64,000 bases of DNA, taken from positions 2,170,001 to 2,234,000 of the forward strand of contig PS015009.1 of assembly GCA_048213135.1 (NCBI GenBank). The letters run 5' to 3'. Shown here piece by piece: positions 52,516 through 61,852 of this stretch (positions within the stretch are counted from its first letter, which is position 1; every line of letters starts with the position of its first letter). The stretch is from Reclinomonas americana ATCC 50394 (lineage: Eukaryota; Jakobida; Jakobea; Jakobida). The notes beneath the pieces were generated by a model. It was not told where the DNA came from and made no database searches. It was given only the letters and a program-made list of their open reading frames with translations. Position numbers and translations under genes: made by a program.

Positions 52516-54912
52516 TTACTTCTTCAACTCAAACTCCAGCGGAATATTCACTTTAACACTGAAATTCCTTCCCATGTTATAAACACCCGTTCTTCCTGTC
52601 ACCGGGTTTTCCGCCGCGTATTTCAAACGGCTCAGGTGGTTCTGGTAAGCCACATCGCCGATGTTGATCGCAGAAAAATAAATGCTGAACAAAGTTTTGT
52701 TTTTCGCATTCACCACATCAGTACCAATACCAGCATTCAGTAAAGTATAAGCCGGGGTTGCCGTCTCTGTATTATAAGTGCTGAAGACATTTTTTTGTGC
52801 AAACGTGTTATCAGCTTCAAATTTGATATAGCTGTTGCGCAAACGGCCACCAACTTTGTTGAAATTGGCCCTCAGCTCGCTCACGAGTTTAGCCGCGGGG
52901 ATGAAAGGGATGTCTTTATCTCCTTCAACAGCCTCGGAAAATCTTCCCCTTACATAAGAGAACGTGTTCTCAAAATGCAACCAGTCCAATGGATGCGGGT
53001 GAATGTCGATGCTGGCCTCAAAGCCTGCAAGACTTGCTTTTTTCTGACCAAACTGGAAAGCGGTGAGGTCTTCACCATTAACATTGATGATCGAATCGCC
53101 GCCGTTAACCGATTCCAGTTTGCTGTAAAAAATGAAGTTGTTGAAGTAATTGTAAAAACCGGTAATGCCCAGCGACAAGTGTTTGGTCTCAAAGTCCAGG
53201 CCGGCATCAAACTGCCAGCTGGTCTCGCTTTTAAGATTCTTGTCGCCATACTCATACCGCGAAGTGCCTTCGTGTGAACCATTGGAAGCCAGCTCGGGAA
53301 TGCTGGGGGCACGATAGCCGCGGGCCGCGTTCACTTTCAGGGTGAGTTGTCGTGTAAGGGCGGCACTCATACCCAGGCTGCCCGAAACATTGGAAAAGTC
53401 CTGCGTAAAGCCTGTTCCTTTTACTGCGCCCGCGTCCAGCAGGTCGGCTGTTTTTACATGGCGGGTATCAAAACGAAGACCACCGCTCAGGTTGAATTTG
53501 CCGATCGCTTTTTGTGCGTAGCCATAGATACCGAGATCAAACAGGTTGTAATCGGGCACCAGTTGTTCAACACCGCGGTTGGTATTATCCTGCTGCATAC
53601 CATTGATACCGATGGAAGACTTCCAGCCTTTTTTTTCAGCCAGGTGAAACTGTGCCGTGTAAGTAAAACTGCGCAGGTCGAAGTACAGCGCCCTTTCTGA
53701 AAGATCATCGGGGTTACCGAATTCTTCCCGCTGGTTGCGCTGGTAACCCAGGTTAAGCGAAAGCCTGTTCTTACCGATCTTGAAATTATTGTCCGACGCA
53801 ATCTTGAAATGACGGATGTGCTGGTAAGGCACCTGTGGTGTAGTACTTGTAAAATCGTCACTGGTGGCAGGCACTTCCGTTCCGCCTGCTATGGGCTTGA
53901 TGAAATGGCCATCAGCATCACGTTCCCCTTCCACCAGTCCTGTTTTCAGGTTGAACTGGCTTACGAGCAGGTGACTGTATCCCCAGTTGCCATTGTATCC
54001 CACATACCCACCTATGTTGTTCTCTTTGAATTTGGAATTAAAAACCCTGCCATCATATTTATTCCGGTAATCTTCCGCTGCCCTGTTGCTGCTGTACAGG
54101 TTCCAGTTAAAACCCTTGATATTGCCACCAACATTGGCGTTGAGCGATCTGAGGTTGTTGTTGCTCTGGTAATTACTGCCGATGTTGGCCTTAATAGTAC
54201 CGGCCGGAACAGGTACATTACTGATGATATTGATGACGCCGGCCAGCGCATCGCTGCCGTAGATGATGGACGCCGGTCCTTTAAGCAATTCTACTTTATT
54301 CACGCTGGCTTCATCTACTTCAATTCCATGCTCGTCGCCCCACTGCTGGCCTTCCTGTCGTACCCCATCATTGATGGTGAGTACACGGTTGTAACCCAGC
54401 CCGCGGATAACGGGTTTGGAGATGGCCGGGCCGGTAGACAGGGTAGACACACCACCGATCTTCGTAAGCGATTCGATAATATTGGTACTTGCCGCCTGCT
54501 GCAGTTCCTGCTTGCGCATAACATCAACCGCGAAAGGAACTTTTTTCACCTGCGTGGCGGAGGTAACACCGGTTACGATCACGGCATTGTTCTCAACGAT
54601 GGATTCGGTAAGGCTGAAATCTTTTTTGGTATCACCGCTGATGTCAATGGCAATGGCGATTGACTGGTAACCGATATGCGACACTTCCAGTAAGTGCCTG
54701 CCTTCGGGAATATTGAGTATGCTGAAGGAGCCGCTGGTATTGGTGGAACCACCGGTTTTGAGATCGGAGAAATAAACGGACACGCCGCTGAGGGGTTTCC
54801 CTGTTTTGGCGTCGGTAATCGTCCCGCTGAAACTTCCTTTAAGCTCAACAGCATGTGAGGTAAATGGCAGAATAACAATAACGAACAGTATAGACAGAAT
54901 ATATCTTTTCAT
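52516..54912 (-). CDS. TonB-dependent outer-membrane receptor
   Basis: 798 residues. Signal peptide (ending SHAVE), carboxypeptidase-regulatory-like domain (about 25-105; SGTITDAKTGKPLSGVSVYF), plug (about 110-240; VNKVELLKGPASIIYGSDALAGVIN) and a 22-strand barrel ending in aromatic-rich strands. It has many His residues in extracellular-loop regions (GDEHGIEV, HFKIASD, HPHPLDWLHFEN), as in zinc receptors of the ZnuD type (impression). Located in the outer membrane, driven by TonB. Preceded 71 bases upstream by a small Cys/His protein whose promoter carries a Fur/Zur-like palindrome. Confidence 0.9.
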   Translation of the reverse strand: MKRYILSILFVIVILPFTSHAVELKGSFSGTITDAKTGKPLSGVSVYFSDLKTGGSTNTSGSFSILNIPEGRHLLEVSHIGYQSIAIAIDISGDTKKDFSLTESIVENNAVIVTGVTSATQVKKVPFAVDVMRKQELQQAASTNIIESLTKIGGVSTLSTGPAISKPVIRGLGYNRVLTINDGVRQEGQQWGDEHGIEVDEASVNKVELLKGPASIIYGSDALAGVINIISNVPVPAGTIKANIGSNYQSNNNLRSLNANVGGNIKGFNWNLYSSNRAAEDYRNKYDGRVFNSKFKENNIGGYVGYNGNWGYSHLLVSQFNLKTGLVEGERDADGHFIKPIAGGTEVPATSDDFTSTTPQVPYQHIRHFKIASDNNFKIGKNRLSLNLGYQRNQREEFGNPDDLSERALYFDLRSFTYTAQFHLAEKKGWKSSIGINGMQQDNTNRGVEQLVPDYNLFDLGIYGYAQKAIGKFNLSGGLRFDTRHVKTADLLDAGAVKGTGFTQDFSNVSGSLGMSAALTRQLTLKVNAARGYRAPSIPELASNGSHEGTSRYEYGDKNLKSETSWQFDAGLDFETKHLSLGITGFYNYFNNFIFYSKLESVNGGDSIINVNGEDLTAFQFGQKKASLAGFEASIDIHPHPLDWLHFENTFSYVRGRFSEAVEGDKDIPFIPAAKLVSELRANFNKVGGRLRNSYIKFEADNTFAQKNVFSTYNTETATPAYTLLNAGIGTDVVNAKNKTLFSIYFSAINIGDVAYQNHLSRLKYAAENPVTGRTGVYNMGRNFSVKVNIPLEFELKK

Positions 54913-54983
54913 GATTAAACAGAATAGGCAACCAATGGCTGGTTAATGAATAAAATAAGAGAAGGCTGCCATAAAACGGCAGA

Positions 54984-55325
54984 TCAGGCATTGGCTGCGG
55001 GCGGCCCGCGGAGGGAAGAGGCAACAGGAACCAGGTAGGGAGCCTTTTCCTGTGACGGCGAGTTGATCACCAGGCTGGAGGTTACAGGTTGAACCAGCAC
55101 AGCCGGTTCGGGGAATGTAAAAGGCGTATCGACTACAATATTATCGCAATGGCAATTGAAATGTTCAGCGGAAACCGCTTCTTCACCATTGCCGGATATA
55201 TAACCATAGGTGTCGGTGTGCTTTGCGAAAAGATCATGCAGCCAGCGTTTGGGCGTTGCACTGAAAGTGAACAACAGCAGCATCGCCAGCGGCAGTACAA
55301 ATGATATGGATGATCTTTTTTGCAA
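54984..55325 (-). CDS. small Cys/His protein beside the TonB receptor
   Basis: 113 residues. TTG start at 55325 (no ATG or GTG upstream in the open frame up to a stop at 55422-55424). One hydrophobic segment at about 8-25, then a motif FNCHCDNIVVDTPF (about residues 57-70), with Cys, His, Cys spacing able to bind metal. It lies directly before the TonB receptor on the same strand, and the shared promoter overlaps a Fur/Zur-like palindrome. The pair suggests metal uptake (inference). Confidence 0.7.
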   Translation of the reverse strand: MQKRSSISFVLPLAMLLLFTFSATPKRWLHDLFAKHTDTYGYISGNGEEAVSAEHFNCHCDNIVVDTPFTFPEPAVLVQPVTSSLVINSPSQEKAPYLVPVASSLRGPPAANA

Positions 55326-55426
55326 TTCAGTGGTCAGGTTATGGCTGCAAAGTAATGACGATGTGTACGGACGAGCTTTTCTTTTACAGAAACGGTCGAT
55401 CCGGATGTTACCCGGTCATTTTTAAG

Positions 55427-55445
55427 TTTGCAACTATGATGCAAA
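55427..55445. promoter_or_regulatory. Fur/Zur-like 19-base palindrome
   Basis: TTTGCAACT-A-TGATGCAAA, a 9-1-9 inverted repeat (seven of nine positions pair) overlapping the -7 element of the leftward promoter. Size and shape are those of Fur-family operators, and the position would block transcription. Confidence 0.6.
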
Positions 55446-55471
55446 TATAGATATTCCTCTCAATAAAACAA
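55442..55471 (-). promoter_or_regulatory. promoter of the Cys/His protein and TonB receptor
   Basis: On the minus strand: TTG (55469-55471), exactly 19 bases, then TATATTTG (55442-55449). A full match to the Bacteroidota consensus. The TTTG of the -7 element is the first part of the palindrome. Confidence 0.7.
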
Positions 55472-55636
55472 ATAAAGGATTTTAGGGAGCGCTTCAGTTT
55501 GATGCTTTTAGTCATCCCGACGAAGAGCCTGTCCCGATGAGGAACGATATCGGGAAGGGGTCTCTTTAATAACCGATAGATGCCTCGTTTCCTCAGCATG
55601 ACCATAGGGTGGAATTCAAACCGGTGTACAACTGGT

Positions 55637-56371
55637 TCAGGACGCATTATTATTCTTCAGTTTTTTATAGAGGGATGCATCCACCTGGTGGCCGTCATTT
55701 CTGCGGGTAATGACAAGTACTTTATCTTCTTTGTGCTGGTATTCAAAATGAACAGGCTGTTCTGTAATATCACCGGTGGAGAGAAAACATCCTGTAAGCT
55801 GATTGCCTTCAATAGCAATACGGGTACAGATATCGTGGCTGGAATTATTCCGGAACCTCAGGTCTTTGTAGCCATATACAACAGTGGCATCGCTGCCAAG
55901 CGGGGTAAAACGTTCCGCCTCGGTATAGATGTCAACCGTGTGCGCATGCCGTTCGAGTATGGTGAGCCCCGATCGCAGGGCCAGGTAATAGAGTAGTCCC
56001 GACAACTGGCACAGTCCGCCACCGGTGGTAGCTGCCAATTCACCATCCTGCAGTGAACGGCTGGGCAGGTACCCTTTTCGTTCCGATGGATCACCCAGCA
56101 ACTGCCAGAATGAAAATATTTCACCCGGTCGTATGCGGACCTGATTTACCCTGGTAATGGCGAGCTGAAGGTTATGCCATTTATTCTGCGACGTGGGAGT
56201 AAGATGTATAGGTTGTGTAACGGTAACGACAACATGCAGGTTGCTGTTGTCCATATTGCTCCTGGCAAATTTCCGGTGATGACCGTTGAAGACGTCACCT
56301 GCTGAGCGCATCAGCAGCCTGATCTTCTTTTTTACAGGAGAAGGGATATAGTGTTTCCAGTGCTTCATCAT
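55637..56371 (-). CDS. VanW family protein
   Basis: 244 residues from the ATG at 56371. VanW-like core: IRPGEIFSFWQLLGDPSERKGY, the signature GGGLCQLSGLLYYLALRSGL with its conserved Cys (about 140-160), ILERHAHTVDIY, and DATVVYGYKDLRF. The family was named from vancomycin-resistance clusters but its function is unknown, and it is common in Bacteroidota without resistance genes. There is no VanH/A/X here. The start overlaps the stop of the upstream methyltransferase (ATGATGA arrangement), so the two are translationally coupled. The open frame upstream of 56371 belongs to that gene. Confidence 0.85.
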   Translation of the reverse strand: MMKHWKHYIPSPVKKKIRLLMRSAGDVFNGHHRKFARSNMDNSNLHVVVTVTQPIHLTPTSQNKWHNLQLAITRVNQVRIRPGEIFSFWQLLGDPSERKGYLPSRSLQDGELAATTGGGLCQLSGLLYYLALRSGLTILERHAHTVDIYTEAERFTPLGSDATVVYGYKDLRFRNNSSHDICTRIAIEGNQLTGCFLSTGDITEQPVHFEYQHKEDKVLVITRRNDGHQVDASLYKKLKNNNAS

Positions 56372-57036
56372 GATTTGCGGAACACGACTGCCTGGTAGGA
56401 GGCGTAGTTTTTTAAGAAAGTCCTGCACAGCAAACTGTCGAGCCGCTGAAAGAGGCCCCGGCAAAAAGAAGGCAGCCGGTGAACAGGAAACAGCATCAGT
56501 CCGTAATATTCTTCTTTTACCAGCCCGTCAATCTCCAGTTTCACGGCGTCGTAAGCGGTGCTGCCGTGCCAGCCTTCCCGTTTGCGGGAAAATAAATTCC
56601 GCCTGCGCAAAGAAGGAAAATCAAAGATGAAAATTCCGCCCGGTTGCAATACCCTTTCCGCTTCCGCGAATATGGTGAAGGCTGTCTGTTGATCGAGGTG
56701 CATGAATACATGAAAACTGAACAGCGTATCCATACTATCGGAAGGAAAAGGCAGTTTCGTGAGATCCGACAAAATAAAATCCTTTGCCGGCCATTTCTTC
56801 TTTGCCTCTTCCAGCATCGCCGCGCTGAAATCAACACCTGTTGACGCAAAGCCCGTCAGCCGTCCGGTACCACAACCCAGGTCAGCAGTATTTACATTCC
56901 TGCCAGCCAGCAACCGGGTGAGCAGCTTTACTTCCTGCTGATGAAGATAACGGCCATAGCTGTTGCCGAAACGATCGGCGTCATAGGCGCTTGCCAGGTC
57001 ATTGTAATAGGTCTGAACGGTTGTGGTATTACTCAT
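56368..57036 (-). CDS. class I SAM-dependent methyltransferase
   Basis: 222 residues. Motif I TADLGCGTGRLTGFAST (about 50-66), motif II region DFILSDLTKLPFPSDSMDTLFS, and AERVLQPGGIFIFDFPS. Substrate unknown; the last 40 residues lie over the inner-membrane-like HRLPSFCRGLFQRLDSLLC stretch with several Cys. Coupled to the VanW gene by a stop/start overlap. Confidence 0.85.
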   Translation of the reverse strand: MSNTTTVQTYYNDLASAYDADRFGNSYGRYLHQQEVKLLTRLLAGRNVNTADLGCGTGRLTGFASTGVDFSAAMLEEAKKKWPAKDFILSDLTKLPFPSDSMDTLFSFHVFMHLDQQTAFTIFAEAERVLQPGGIFIFDFPSLRRRNLFSRKREGWHGSTAYDAVKLEIDGLVKEEYYGLMLFPVHRLPSFCRGLFQRLDSLLCRTFLKNYASYQAVVFRKS

Positions 57037-57119
57037 ATTGCCGGTATATAAATGTACTCAAAAACAGGACTGATCTTTTCGCCGGGAAATAAATTATCTT
57101 CAAAGCAAATTCAACGGTC

Positions 57120-58610
57120 ATGCTTAGCTACATTCTCGCCTTCGACCAGGGAACCACCAGCAGCAGGGCTATCCTGTTTGACCGGAAAGGACAGATCGTT
57201 TCCCTGGCGCAGAAAGAATTCACACAACATTTCCCCGAGCCCGGCTGGGTGGAACACGATGCCGCGGAAATATGGAGCACGCAACTGGGTGTGGCAGTGG
57301 AAGCCATTACCAAAGCGGGGCTCACCGCGGAAAACATCGCTGCCATTGGTATTACCAATCAAAGGGAAACCACCATTGTATGGGACAGGCTCACAGGCAA
57401 ACCTGTTTATAATGCCATCGTTTGGCAGGACAGGCGAACGGCGGCTTATTGCGATGAACTCAGGGCACGCGGACTGGAATCCACGATCAGGGAAAAGACC
57501 GGGCTGGTGATCGACGCTTATTTTTCCGGCACCAAGCTTAGGTGGATACTCGATCATGTACCGGGAGCAAAAGATAAAGCCAACAGGGGCGAACTCTGTT
57601 TTGGGACAGTCGACAGCTGGCTAACGTGGAACCTTACCCGCGGACAGGTGCATGCCACAGATGTTTCCAACGCGTCAAGAACGATGCTCTGCAATATTAA
57701 TACCCTTCAGTGGGATGAGGAATTGCTGCAATTGCTGGATATCCCCTCGTCTGTTTTGCCGGAGATCCGCAGCAGCAGCGAAGTGTACGGGCATACACAA
57801 AATATCCTCACGGCACATCATATACCGGTGGCAGGCATTGCCGGTGATCAGCAGGCGGCCTTATTCGGGCAGATGTGTATACACCCCGGCATGGTGAAGA
57901 ACACCTACGGCACCGGTTGTTTCATGCTGATGAACACCGGCGAAAAACCCGTGACCTCGCGGCATAACCTGCTCAGCACCGTGGCCTGGCAGGTGAACGG
58001 CATTACGCAATATGCGCTGGAAGGAAGTGTGTTTATTGCCGGCGCGGCGGTACAATGGTTGCGTGACGGGCTCGGTATCATCAAAACATCAAAAGATGTG
58101 GAAGCGCTGGCTTCATCGGTGGCCGACAGCGACGGCGTGTACCTGGTGCCTGCCTTTGCAGGATTGGGAGCGCCTTACTGGAACGCTTATGCCAGGGGTA
58201 CCATCACGGGCATAAGTAGGGGTACTACGGCAGCACACATTGCCCGGGCGGCAGTGGAAAGCATCGCTTACCAGTCCATGGATGTACTGAATGCCATGGA
58301 AGCTGATGCCGGTATCGCTATAAAAGAATTACGGGTTGATGGTGGGGCCACTGCCAACAATGCCTTGATGCAATTTCAATCTGACCTGCTCAATTGTAAA
58401 GTGGTCCGCCCGCAGGTAACGGAAACCACGGCACTGGGAGCAGCCTACCTCGCCGGGCTGGCCGTGGGTTACTGGGAAAGCCTGGAAGAAATACAGGACC
58501 AGTGGCAGGTAGACAGGAAATTCACTTCGACCATGGACGATACCGAAAGAGAGCGTTTCACAAAAGGCTGGAAACGGGCAGTGAAGACAGCCGTGGCCTG
58601 GGCGGAATAA
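57120..58610 (+). CDS. glpK: glycerol kinase
   Basis: 496 residues, full length. Phosphorylates glycerol to glycerol-3-phosphate with ATP, in the cytoplasm. FGGY-family motifs: [18 protein letters not shown] (about 7-24), [28 protein letters not shown] and [19 protein letters not shown] near the C-terminus. The glpF aquaporin follows after a 123-base gap that contains an imperfect inverted repeat. Both genes together give glycerol uptake and trapping. Confidence 0.96.
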   Translation: MLSYILAFDQGTTSSRAILFDRKGQIVSLAQKEFTQHFPEPGWVEHDAAEIWSTQLGVAVEAITKAGLTAENIAAIGITNQRETTIVWDRLTGKPVYNAIVWQDRRTAAYCDELRARGLESTIREKTGLVIDAYFSGTKLRWILDHVPGAKDKANRGELCFGTVDSWLTWNLTRGQVHATDVSNASRTMLCNINTLQWDEELLQLLDIPSSVLPEIRSSSEVYGHTQNILTAHHIPVAGIAGDQQAALFGQMCIHPGMVKNTYGTGCFMLMNTGEKPVTSRHNLLSTVAWQVNGITQYALEGSVFIAGAAVQWLRDGLGIIKTSKDVEALASSVADSDGVYLVPAFAGLGAPYWNAYARGTITGISRGTTAAHIARAAVESIAYQSMDVLNAMEADAGIAIKELRVDGGATANNALMQFQSDLLNCKVVRPQVTETTALGAAYLAGLAVGYWESLEEIQDQWQVDRKFTSTMDDTERERFTKGWKRAVKTAVAWAE

Positions 58611-58612
58611 TA

Positions 58613-58702
58613 GTCGCAAGTATCAAGTAGCAAGTAGCGAGACGAACTCTTCCGTATTTGAAGCGTATTCTTTCTTGATACCTGATACTTAATACTCACT
58701 AC
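58613..58702. repeat. imperfect inverted repeat in the glpK-glpF gap, no gene between the arms
   Basis: Left arm 58613-58634 (GTCGCAAGTATCAAGTAGCA...) and right arm 58681-58702; 16 of 22 positions pair. The motif GTATCAAGTAGCAAG is shared with the arms around the IVP-like gene between atpD and atpC. Confidence 0.7.
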
Positions 58703-58733
58703 TCTTACTAAAACAACCAAAGACTAACGACTC

Positions 58734-59447
58734 ATGACTAATTTCCTCTTCGAACTCATCGGCACTGCCTTCCTCATTTTACTGGGCGACGGGGTAGTGG
58801 CCAATGTGGTACTGAGCAAAACAAAAGGCAATAACAGCGGCTGGATCGTGATCACTTTCGGGTGGGCGATGGCCGTTTTTGTTGGTGTTTATATAGCGGC
58901 CCCCCACAGCGGGGCGCACCTGAATCCTGCCGTAAGTGTGGCGCTGGCCACAGCGGGAAAATTTCCATGGGACCAGGTGCCCATATATATAGCCGGGCAG
59001 TTTGCCGGGGCCATGCTGGGTTCCCTGCTCGTATGGGTGGGATATAAGCAGCATTTCGATGCCACGCAGGACGCCGATGCCAAACTGGCTGTATTCTGTA
59101 ACAGTCCGGCTGTACGCAGTACCGTTCACAACCTGCTGACCGAGATTATCGGTACCATGGTGCTGGTACTGGGTGTAATGTATATGACGGCTCCCGGGGT
59201 AAAACTGGGCACCCTGGATGCCTTGCCGGTAGGTTTACTGGTGCTGGCCATCGGGCTAAGTCTTGGCGGACCAACAGGTTATGCCATCAATCCTGCCCGC
59301 GACCTGGGTCCCCGTATCATGCATGCTATCCTGCCCGTTAAAGGGAAAAGGGACAGCGACTGGGGGTACAGCTGGATACCCGTGGCAGGCCCGCTTGCGG
59401 GGGCGGTACTGGCCGCTCTCCTGTATGGCCTTATCCCGCAGGGTTAA
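58734..59447 (+). CDS. glpF: glycerol uptake facilitator (aquaglyceroporin, MIP family)
   Basis: 237 residues with six helices and two half-helices carrying the NPA motifs GAHLNPAVSVALA (about residue 63) and GYAINPARDLGPR (about 190). MIP-family channel for glycerol across the inner membrane. The pair glpK-glpF is the usual partnership; here the order is kinase first. A -33/-7 pair is not obvious in the gap, so it is probably read from glpK. Confidence 0.92.
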   Translation: MTNFLFELIGTAFLILLGDGVVANVVLSKTKGNNSGWIVITFGWAMAVFVGVYIAAPHSGAHLNPAVSVALATAGKFPWDQVPIYIAGQFAGAMLGSLLVWVGYKQHFDATQDADAKLAVFCNSPAVRSTVHNLLTEIIGTMVLVLGVMYMTAPGVKLGTLDALPVGLLVLAIGLSLGGPTGYAINPARDLGPRIMHAILPVKGKRDSDWGYSWIPVAGPLAGAVLAALLYGLIPQG

Positions 59448-61058
<1,611 letters not shown>

Positions 61059-61094
61059 TAGAGTTTAGTAGTGAGTATCAAGTAGCAAGAAAAG

Positions 61095-61100
61095 AGGAGG
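61095..61100 (+). promoter_or_regulatory. strong Shine-Dalgarno of the IVP-type gene
   Basis: A perfect AGGAGG sits seven bases before the ATG at 61108. Most genes in this phylum lack a clear Shine-Dalgarno, so this is out of character. Confidence 0.7.
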
Positions 61101-61107
61101 ATGAGTA

Positions 61108-61467
61108 ATGAGGGTGCATAACTTTAAAGAGTTACAGGTATGGAAAAATGCTATTGAACTTGCAGAGTTTATCTATCGGCTTACTACTAATTTCCCGAGG
61201 GAAGAAAAATTCGGACTGACTTCACAGATACAACGATGTGCTGTCTCGATTCCGTCAAATATAGCTGAAGGCGCCGGCAGGGTATCGAAAAAGGAGTTTC
61301 AGCATTTTATAAGTATCGCAATGGGGTCGGCGTTTGAATTGGAAACACAGATCTTTCTTGCTTCGCGGTTTAATTATATAAGTGCAGAGCAGCTGGCAGA
61401 GTTTGAAGTTAAAATGACTGCGATACAGAAAATGGCATTTGGATTGTTTAACAGCTTGGAAAAGTAA
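61108..61467 (+). CDS. four-helix-bundle protein (IVP / 23S rRNA intervening-sequence type)
   Basis: 119 residues. Helix 1 KELQVWKNAIELAEFIYRLT, the conserved block FPREEKFGLTSQIQRCAVSIPSNIAEGAGR (about 29-58), helix 3 KEFQHFISIAMGSAFELETQ and helix 4. This is the S23-type four-helix bundle that in other bacteria is encoded in intervening sequences of 23S rRNA genes, or as a partner of diversity-generating reverse transcriptases. No reverse transcriptase is nearby. It lies between atpD and atpC, preceded by AGGAGG. Function unknown. Confidence 0.85.
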   Translation: MRVHNFKELQVWKNAIELAEFIYRLTTNFPREEKFGLTSQIQRCAVSIPSNIAEGAGRVSKKEFQHFISIAMGSAFELETQIFLASRFNYISAEQLAEFEVKMTAIQKMAFGLFNSLEK

Positions 61468-61513
61468 TAGGTTGCCAATCCTGATACTCAATACTTGCTA
61501 CTAAATACAGATT

Positions 61514-61765
61514 ATGGTACTTGAAATATTGACACCGGAAAAAAAGATCTTCAGCGGCGACGTATACGGCGTTCAGTTGCCGGGCATTGAAGGTTCATTC
61601 GAAGTGCTCGACAGGCACGCACCACTGGTAAGTGCGCTGAAATCCGGTAAGCTGAAGATACTGAAAGATAAAACTGCAACCAGTTCCTATACCATCCAGG
61701 GCGGTTTCGTTGAGGTACTCAATAACAAAGCAACTGTGCTGGTGGAAGGAGCGGAAGAGTTGTAA
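61514..61765 (+). CDS. atpC: F1F0 ATP synthase subunit epsilon (short form)
   Basis: 83 residues. Only the N-terminal beta-sandwich domain of epsilon is present (LEILTPEKKIFSGDVYGVQLPGIEGSFEVLDRHAPLVSALK, then NNKATVLVEGAEEL); the C-terminal helical inhibitory domain found in E. coli is absent, as in many Bacteroidota. Links F1 to the rotor. The gene lies right after the right arm of the inverted repeat, so its expression depends on transcription through the cassette. Confidence 0.93.
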   Translation: MVLEILTPEKKIFSGDVYGVQLPGIEGSFEVLDRHAPLVSALKSGKLKILKDKTATSSYTIQGGFVEVLNNKATVLVEGAEEL

Positions 61766-61791
61766 GCATAAACGCATTAATAATTGGATAA

Positions 61792-61823
61792 GGCCTGCGC
61801 TCTTGCGCGGGCCTCTTTATTTT
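61792..61823 (+). terminator. terminator of the atpD-atpC unit
   Basis: GGCCTGCGC/GCGCGGGCC arms with one mismatch, loop TCTT, then a T-rich tract. Confidence 0.8.
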
Positions 61824-61852
61824 AACGACCAGCACAGATGGTAACTGCTCTT

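Larger units (their letters stand above)
55326..55636. other. 311-base gap with the metal-type promoter and operator
   Basis: Holds the leftward promoter and palindrome (55427-55471) and, at 55490-55630, AT-rich sequence with no gene; the sequence near 55600 belongs to the VanW stop region. Confidence 0.6.
61064..61505. mobile_element. inverted-repeat cassette with the IVP-type gene, inside the atpD-atpC operon
   Basis: Left arm 61064-61089 and right arm 61480-61505 are imperfect inverted repeats (20 of 26 positions pair). They enclose the IVP-type gene. The arms resemble the gene-less inverted repeat between glpK and glpF, which suggests an inserted or excisable cassette, or a processed intervening sequence. 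Whether it moves is unknown. Confidence 0.6.

Noticed and set aside
55637-56371. Vancomycin-resistance cluster
   Set aside because: VanW alone, with no VanH, VanA/B-type ligase or VanX, is common in Bacteroidota and does not imply resistance.
61108-61467. Diversity-generating retroelement accessory gene (Avd)
   Set aside because: The fold class is similar, but there is no reverse transcriptase or template/variable repeat within the window.
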